DNA of 64,000 bases from Versatilivorator sp963663845 (GTDB lineage: Bacteria; Acidobacteriota; Terriglobia; Versatilivoradales; Versatilivoraceae): the NCBI GenBank assembly GCA_963663845.2, contig OY760650.2, forward strand, positions 3,348,001 to 3,412,000, in the 5' to 3' direction. Every line of letters begins with the position of its first letter. Within the stretch, counting starts at the first letter, position 1. A model generated the notes under the pieces. That model worked only from the letters and a program-made list of their open reading frames with translations, was not told where the DNA came from and did not search any database. Made by a program: the position numbers and the translations under genes. Positions 58,997-64,000 of this stretch are shown in pieces.

Positions 58997-60205
58997 ATGA
59001 AGATTCTGGTCGTCAACGTCGGATCCACTTCGTTGAAGTTCCGGCTGTTCCAGATGGAAGACGAATCGGTGGCTGCGGTGGGCAAGGTCGAGCGGGTGGG
59101 CGGCTCCAGTTCGCCGCTGAGCTACCAGTTGGGGGAGGGCGCCAGGCAGGAAAGGGAAATCCTGGCCCCCGACCATCGCGCGGCCATCGAGCAGGTGCTC
59201 GAAATCCTGACCGACCCGGCGGCCGAGGTCCTGACCAGCCTGGAGGAACTGGACGCCATCGGCTTCAAGCCGGTTCACGCCAAGGGCATCGCCGATTCGG
59301 TGGTGGTGACCGACGAGGTCATCCAGGCCATGGAGGACTACATCTTCCTGGCTCCGGCCCACAATCCCCCCTACATCGAGGCCTTCCGCATCTTCCGGCA
59401 GCTTCTGCCCGAAAAGACCCTGGTGGGGGTGTTCGAAGCCGCCTTCCACAAGACCATTCCCGACTACGCCCGGACCTACGGGATCCCCTACGAGTGGGCC
59501 GAGAAACACGCCATTCAGCGCTACGGGTTTCACGGAGCCTCCCATCGCTACATCTCCTGGCGCGCCCCCGAACTGGCCGGGCGCTCGGGCGAAGATCTGA
59601 AAGTCATCTCCTGCCACATGGGCGGCAGCGCCAGCATCTGCGCCATCAGGAACGGCCGGTCCCTTGAAACCAGCATGGGTTTCTCTCCCCAGGCGGGCCT
59701 GTCCCACGCCACCCGCAACGGCGATCTGGACCCCTTTGTCCCGCTCTATCTCATGCAGGAGGAGGGCCTGAGCGTGGACCAGGTGCGGGAAGGCCTTTCC
59801 CAGCGGGGAGGACTCAAGGGAATCTCGGGCTTGAGCGGAGACGTGCGCGACCTGGAGGAAGCGGCAGCGGCGGGGAACCCCCGGGCCAGGCTGGCCCTGG
59901 AGGTGCTGGTGCACGAGACCCGGAAGTACATCGGCGCCTATTCGGCGGTCCTGGAGGGCCTGGATATTCTGGCCTTTACCGGAGGAATCGGCGAAAACGG
60001 CATCCGGATCCGGCAGTCCGTCTGCCGGGGCCTGGAGTACCTGGGCATTCGGATCGACCCCGACCGGAACCAGGTGCGCGGCAGGGACACGGTGATTTCC
60101 GCCGACGGGTCCCGGGTGTCGGTGCTGGTCATCCTGGCCAATGAAGAACTGGTGATCGCCCGCGAGACGGCGCGTCTGGTGGCCGAGTCGGGCTCCGGGA
60201 GGTAG
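58997..60205 (+). CDS. Acetate/propionate-family acyl kinase with altered catalytic residues
   Basis: 402 residues, the length of acetate kinase, not butyrate kinase (about 355). Conserved: VVNVGSTSLKF (N7, S10, K14 region), RYGFHGASHRYI (His about 183), CHMGGSASICAI, ATRNGDLDPF (Arg about 240), FTGGIGENG and ANEELVIARET. But the acetate-kinase catalytic Arg in GHRVVHGG reads GFKPVHAK here (K91), and the Asp in VFDTAFH reads VFEAAFH (E147). These positions orient the acyl group and phosphate in acetate kinase. I infer a different or larger acyl substrate, consistent with the adjacent Ptb. Makes ATP from acyl phosphate if active. Confidence 0.85.
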   Translation: MKILVVNVGSTSLKFRLFQMEDESVAAVGKVERVGGSSSPLSYQLGEGARQEREILAPDHRAAIEQVLEILTDPAAEVLTSLEELDAIGFKPVHAKGIADSVVVTDEVIQAMEDYIFLAPAHNPPYIEAFRIFRQLLPEKTLVGVFEAAFHKTIPDYARTYGIPYEWAEKHAIQRYGFHGASHRYISWRAPELAGRSGEDLKVISCHMGGSASICAIRNGRSLETSMGFSPQAGLSHATRNGDLDPFVPLYLMQEEGLSVDQVREGLSQRGGLKGISGLSGDVRDLEEAAAAGNPRARLALEVLVHETRKYIGAYSAVLEGLDILAFTGGIGENGIRIRQSVCRGLEYLGIRIDPDRNQVRGRDTVISADGSRVSVLVILANEELVIARETARLVAESGSGR

Positions 60206-60329
60206 AACTCCGGGCCGCAAGTACGGCGACTGCCGTCGATCACTTGCAACAAACTAATCATAAAGAGTTTACTGTGTGTCAGCCCGCTTCAATACCCTCA
60301 CTCTATCCCTCCAATTGAACAGGAATCCA

Positions 60330-63300
60330 TTGGACCATTCGGGGTTCCGGATCCTCCTGGCCTGCCTGCTGGCCGGTGTCGTGACGGCAGGAGGGGCCGG
60401 CGAAGCCCGAGCGCAGGACTCGGCCGGAGACAAGCAGGCGCTGGTGGCCCTCTACCATGCCACCGATGGCGAGTATTGGGCCAACGACGAGAACTGGTTG
60501 ACCGATGAGCCGCTCGGCGAATGGCACGGCGTCACCGTCAGCGATGGCCGCGTCACCGGGGTATTTCTTTCCAACAACCGCCTGACCGGACGCATTCCTC
60601 CGGAGTTGGGAAATCTTGCGAGCCTTGAGAATCTGTATCTCTCTGACAATCGCCTGACCGGCCCCATTCCTCCGCAGTTGGGAGATCTCGCCAGCCTTGA
60701 AAGGCTGGATCTCGACGACAACCAACTAACCGGCTCCATTCCTCTGGAGTTGGGAAATCTCGCGAGTCTTGAAAGGCTGGATCTCGCCGACAACCAACTG
60801 ACCGGCCCCATCCCCACTGAGCTAGGCAACCTCTCCACCCTTGGGGTACTGAATCTCGACGGCAACCAACTGACCGGCCCCATTCCTCCGGAGTTGGGAA
60901 ATCTTGCGAGCCTTGAAAGGCTGAATCTCGAAGACAACCAACTAACCGGCCCCATCCCCATTGAGTTGGGCAACCTTGTCAGCCTCAAGATTTTGAATCT
61001 CTTCGACAACCAATTGGCGGGTCCCATTCCCCCTGAGTTGGGCGACCTCTCCAGCCTCGGGCAACTGAATCTCTTCGACAACCAACTGACGGGGGTCATT
61101 CCTGCTGAGTTGGGCAACCTTGCCAGCCTCATTTTGCTGAATCTCGCCAGCAACCAACTGACGGGCCCGATTCCCCCCGAGCTGGGCAATTTCTCCAACC
61201 TCGGGCAACTGAATCTCTCCGGCAATCGCCTGACGGGCCCCATTCCCCCCGAAACAGGCACCCTCTTGGGCCTCAGGTCGCTGAATCTCGCCAACAACCA
61301 ACTGACGGAGGGTATCCCCCCCGAATTGGGCGACCTTTCCAACCTTGAGGAGTTGTGGCTGGTCAGTAACAGCCTGAGGGGCCCGATTCCTCCTGAGTTG
61401 GGTGCCCTCTCCAGCCTCACTCGTCTGGGTCTGAGTCAGAACGACCTGGCGGGCCCCATTCCCCCCGAGTTGGGCAACCTTTCCCTCCTTGAGGAACTGT
61501 GGCTGGTCGGGAACAGCGTGACCGGCTCCATTCCTCCGGAGTTGGGCAACCTCTCCAACCTTGAGTGGCTGAATCTCGCCGACAATCGCCTGACGGGCGC
61601 CATCCCCTCCGAGTTGAGCAACCTTGCGAGCCTTGAAAGGCTGGATCTCACTGACAACCAACTAACCGGCCCCATTCCTTCGGAGTTGGGCAATCTCGCG
61701 AGCCTTGGAGGGCTGGATCTCGCCGACAACCAACTAACCGGCCCCATTCCTCCAGAGTTGGGCAATCTCGCGAGCCTTGGAGCGCTGGATCTCTCCAACA
61801 ACCTCCTGACAGGATCGATTCCTTCGGAGTTGGGCAACCGCTCCAGCCCCTATTGGCTGGATTTCTCCAACAACCTCCTGACAGGATCGATTCCTCCGGA
61901 GTTGGGAGATCTCTCCCGCCTCAGAAAACTGAGTGTCGCCAACAACCAACTGACAGGACCCATCCCCCCCGAGTTGGGCAACCTTGACCGCCTTTTTTTG
62001 CTGAATCTCGCCAGCAATCAACTGGCGGGCCCCATCCCCACTGAACTGGGCAACCTCTCCCGCCTCGGGCGACTGATTCTCGCCGACAACCGTCTGACAG
62101 GATCGATTCCGCCGGAGTTGGGCAACCTCTCATTTCTCCAGGGGGACAATCCGAATTCTGAGACCGACATCTTTTGGTTTTTTTGGGGAGGTCAACTGGA
62201 TCTTTCCAGCAACCGCCTGACGGGACCCATCCCTCCGGAGTTGGGCAAGCTCTTCCTTCTCGGGGTGCTGAATCTCGGCAGCAACCAACTGACAGGCCCG
62301 ATTCCGCTGGAGTTGGGCAATCTCTCCCGCCTCTGGTCGTTGAATCTCGGCAGCAACCAACTGACAGGCCGGATTCCGCCGGAGTTGGGCAACCTCTCCC
62401 GCCTCAGCGAACTGAGTCTCGCCACCAACCAACTGACAGGACCCATTCCTGAGAGTTTCACCAACCTGACGCTGGAGCATTTCTACTTTCATGGGAATCC
62501 CGGTCTGAGCGTGCTGGCTCACGTGGCATTCCGTGAGTGGCTGGACGGCATCGGGGAACTCCGGGATCAGGACTACTCCCCCTCGACACCCTTTGTTCCG
62601 GTGATCCTCAGTGCCGGCGGGAGAAACAGGTCCTTCTTTAGCTCGGAACTGACCTTGACCAATCGAGGAACCGTGCCGGCAGACCTGGATCTTGTCTACA
62701 CAGCCCATATCGGAGGGGGAAGCAGCGTCGTCAATACCTGGCTGTATCCGGGAGAGCAAAGGATCATTCCCAATGCCGTCGACTATCTCGAGAGTGGGGG
62801 CGGCCCTTTCTACATCATTACTATCGTCATCAGCGCCATCGACCCCCTCGAGAGCGGGGGCGGCCGGGGTGCCGCCATTCTCGCCGCCGAGGATCGGATC
62901 GGGACTTTGCGGGTAGAGTTCGGAGAGTTTTCATCGTCCGACGTGGCCGTCACGGTGCGGACCACCACGCCGGTCCCCGAGGGACGCGCCGGCCTGGCCT
63001 ACCCGGCGATTCCCGCGGAAGCCGGTTTTGGCGACGAAGCCGTGTACGTGTGCGGGCTGCGCCAAGACGAGCAGGATCGCTCCAACGTGGCCCTTCAGAA
63101 CATGGGTGGCTGGGAAGAAGGGGCGATCACCTTGAGGACGACCGTGTTCTCAGGAGACGTAGACGGTAAGGGTCCCCGCGTGTTGGAGGACGTGACTCTG
63201 GCTCCGGGAGGGTTCCACCAGTATTCTGGGCTGTTGGAGACGGCCGGTTTCACCCAGGGCTACGCCAGGGTGGAACGGGTGAGCGGCGCGGCGCCGTTCC

Positions 63301-64000
63301 ATGCCTACGGCGTCATCAACGACCAGGTCAACTCGGACGGCTCGTTTGTCTCTGCGGTCCGGGAGAGTTCGCTGGCAGGAGTCACGGGACAGACCTTGCC
63401 GGTCATCGTCGAAACGAACGTCTTCACCAGCGAACTGATGGTGACCAACTTCTCGGACGCGCCCAAGACGGTGAGGTTTCGCTTCAGGGCTGAAGCGGTC
63501 GAGACTCCCGACAAGACGGCCACGGTGGAATGGACCTTCCGGCCCGGCCAGCAGGTGGTGGTTCCCAACCTGGTGGACATGATGCGCAAGATGGGCACGC
63601 CGGGGATCGGCCCCTCCGGACAAACCTTCTCCGGGGCATTGTTTGCCACGGTGGCGGAGGGGGACATGAGCGGCATTGCGATCGGGGCCCGGACCAGCTC
63701 GCCCGGAGGCGGCGGGCAGTACGGTGTCTTCTACAACGCGGTGCCCTACGGGGAGGCCTTCGGCGACAGCGCCTGGGTGTACGGGTTGCAGCAGAACGAG
63801 GAGAGCCGGTCGAACCTGGCGCTGATCAACACCGGAGAAGTCGACGGGAGCCCCAGTGTTTTTCAACTGGACATCTACGACGGGAAGCCGTCGCTGGATC
63901 TCAGCAGTTACCGTCTGACGGGGATGCTGGTCAACACCGTGACCGGCCTGAGGGTTCCGGCCGGAGGCTGGCGTCAAGTCAACAGCATCCTGGCCGACTA
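60330..64000 (+). CDS. Secreted protein with 26 plant-type leucine-rich repeats (partial, runs off the window)
   Basis: At least 1223 residues; the frame stays open to the end. TTG 60330 follows AGGA (another TTG at 60315 is possible) and gives a signal peptide (FRILLACLLAGVVTAGGAGEARAQ). After DKQALVALYHATDGEYWANDENWLTDEPLGEWHGVTV come 26 units of the form LTGxIPPELGNLxxLxxLxLxxNx, from about 60582 to 62450. This is the plant-receptor-type LRR consensus, also common in bacteria of this group. Unit 22 has a 17-residue insert rich in Trp/Phe (about 62150-62195). The rest (from about 62550) is non-repeat: FVPVILSAGGRNRSFFSSELTLTNRGT and several similar modules (SNVALQN..., SNLALINTG), suggesting repeated Ig-like or adhesin-like domains. 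Probably a surface adhesion or glycan-binding protein. Confidence 0.88.
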   Translation, partial: MDHSGFRILLACLLAGVVTAGGAGEARAQDSAGDKQALVALYHATDGEYWANDENWLTDEPLGEWHGVTVSDGRVTGVFLSNNRLTGRIPPELGNLASLENLYLSDNRLTGPIPPQLGDLASLERLDLDDNQLTGSIPLELGNLASLERLDLADNQLTGPIPTELGNLSTLGVLNLDGNQLTGPIPPELGNLASLERLNLEDNQLTGPIPIELGNLVSLKILNLFDNQLAGPIPPELGDLSSLGQLNLFDNQLTGVIPAELGNLASLILLNLASNQLTGPIPPELGNFSNLGQLNLSGNRLTGPIPPETGTLLGLRSLNLANNQLTEGIPPELGDLSNLEELWLVSNSLRGPIPPELGALSSLTRLGLSQNDLAGPIPPELGNLSLLEELWLVGNSVTGSIPPELGNLSNLEWLNLADNRLTGAIPSELSNLASLERLDLTDNQLTGPIPSELGNLASLGGLDLADNQLTGPIPPELGNLASLGALDLSNNLLTGSIPSELGNRSSPYWLDFSNNLLTGSIPPELGDLSRLRKLSVANNQLTGPIPPELGNLDRLFLLNLASNQLAGPIPTELGNLSRLGRLILADNRLTGSIPPELGNLSFLQGDNPNSETDIFWFFWGGQLDLSSNRLTGPIPPELGKLFLLGVLNLGSNQLTGPIPLELGNLSRLWSLNLGSNQLTGRIPPELGNLSRLSELSLATNQLTGPIPESFTNLTLEHFYFHGNPGLSVLAHVAFREWLDGIGELRDQDYSPSTPFVPVILSAGGRNRSFFSSELTLTNRGTVPADLDLVYTAHIGGGSSVVNTWLYPGEQRIIPNAVDYLESGGGPFYIITIVISAIDPLESGGGRGAAILAAEDRIGTLRVEFGEFSSSDVAVTVRTTTPVPEGRAGLAYPAIPAEAGFGDEAVYVCGLRQDEQDRSNVALQNMGGWEEGAITLRTTVFSGDVDGKGPRVLEDVTLAPGGFHQYSGLLETAGFTQGYARVERVSGAAPFHAYGVINDQVNSDGSFVSAVRESSLAGVTGQTLPVIVETNVFTSELMVTNFSDAPKTVRFRFRAEAVETPDKTATVEWTFRPGQQVVVPNLVDMMRKMGTPGIGPSGQTFSGALFATVAEGDMSGIAIGARTSSPGGGGQYGVFYNAVPYGEAFGDSAWVYGLQQNEESRSNLALINTGEVDGSPSVFQLDIYDGKPSLDLSSYRLTGMLVNTVTGLRVPAGGWRQVNSILAD

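Noticed and set aside
56678..60220. A 1180-codon antisense frame over the synthase-Ptb-kinase operon
   Set aside because: Same reason: the opposite strand carries three clear enzyme genes, and the frame has no recognisable motif.
60582..62450. Regular 72-base periodicity suggesting a CRISPR or satellite array
   Set aside because: The period is a 24-residue leucine-rich repeat in one open frame; units differ by substitutions and have no spacers.
1..64000. tRNA or rRNA genes
   Set aside because: I found no cloverleaf with a convincing T-arm and no rRNA-like sequence; a covariance-model scan would be needed to exclude tRNAs fully.

Overview
This is one long, GC-rich piece of chromosome, most plausibly from an acidobacterium (Acidobacteriota), probably an uncultured heterotroph. 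The evidence is the gene mix: a very large TonB-type receptor with an N-terminal carboxypeptidase-regulatory-like domain, paired cytochrome-type PSD1 and DUF1501 genes, Tat-exported oxidoreductases, SSS and SDF transporters, tandem bactofilins, plant-type LRR repeats, and many intergenic GC-rich interspersed repeats. The taxonomic call is inference; there is no rRNA gene in the window, and I saw no tRNA.

Layout. 0.3-10.2 kb: a D-2-hydroxyacid dehydrogenase divergent from a TonB-type outer-membrane protein, a dicarboxylate symporter, two bactofilins, a VapB-like antitoxin, and a RecD2 helicase whose first residues look like the stump of a VapC toxin. 10.4-11.5 kb: an exported sialidase-fold protein. 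11.5-16.1 kb: a visibly AT-richer island with a RloA/RloB (AbiL-like) ATPase-nuclease pair, a pentapeptide-repeat membrane protein split by an amber codon, and remnants of IS91-like and IS1634-like transposases. 16.1-31.4 kb: an OYE-family flavoprotein, a Tat-exported FAD oxidoreductase, an ankyrin protein, a sodium:solute symporter, a lactonase, a fructosidase-fold hydrolase, a TauD-like dioxygenase, a TonB-dependent receptor, an orphan DNA methyltransferase and a PQQ-like propeller protein. 31.5-46.4 kb: a PLP decarboxylase, then two PSD1+DUF1501 pairs pointing at each other, one with a putative exported TIM-barrel hydrolase, and a second fructosidase-fold protein.

46.8-53.2 kb: a divergent pair (small DNA-binding-type protein and an S24/LexA-like repressor) sharing a compact promoter-operator, then a thiolase plus DUF35 Zn-ribbon pair, HU, and PriA. 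53.3-60.2 kb: a two-module M16 peptidase, then an operon of an HMGL-like acyl-transferring synthase, phosphate acyltransferase (Ptb type) and an acetate-kinase-family enzyme. 60.3 kb to the end: the 5' part of a secreted protein with 26 plant-type leucine-rich repeats, cut by the window edge.

The most unusual points are the VapC stump fused in frame to RecD2 and translationally coupled to VapB, the acyl kinase with changes at two positions that are catalytic in acetate kinase, the operator filling a -35/-10 spacer between divergent apparently leaderless genes, a probable CTG start, and several families of interspersed repeats. All coordinates and starts come from reading the sequence; function calls are by motif recognition, not database search.
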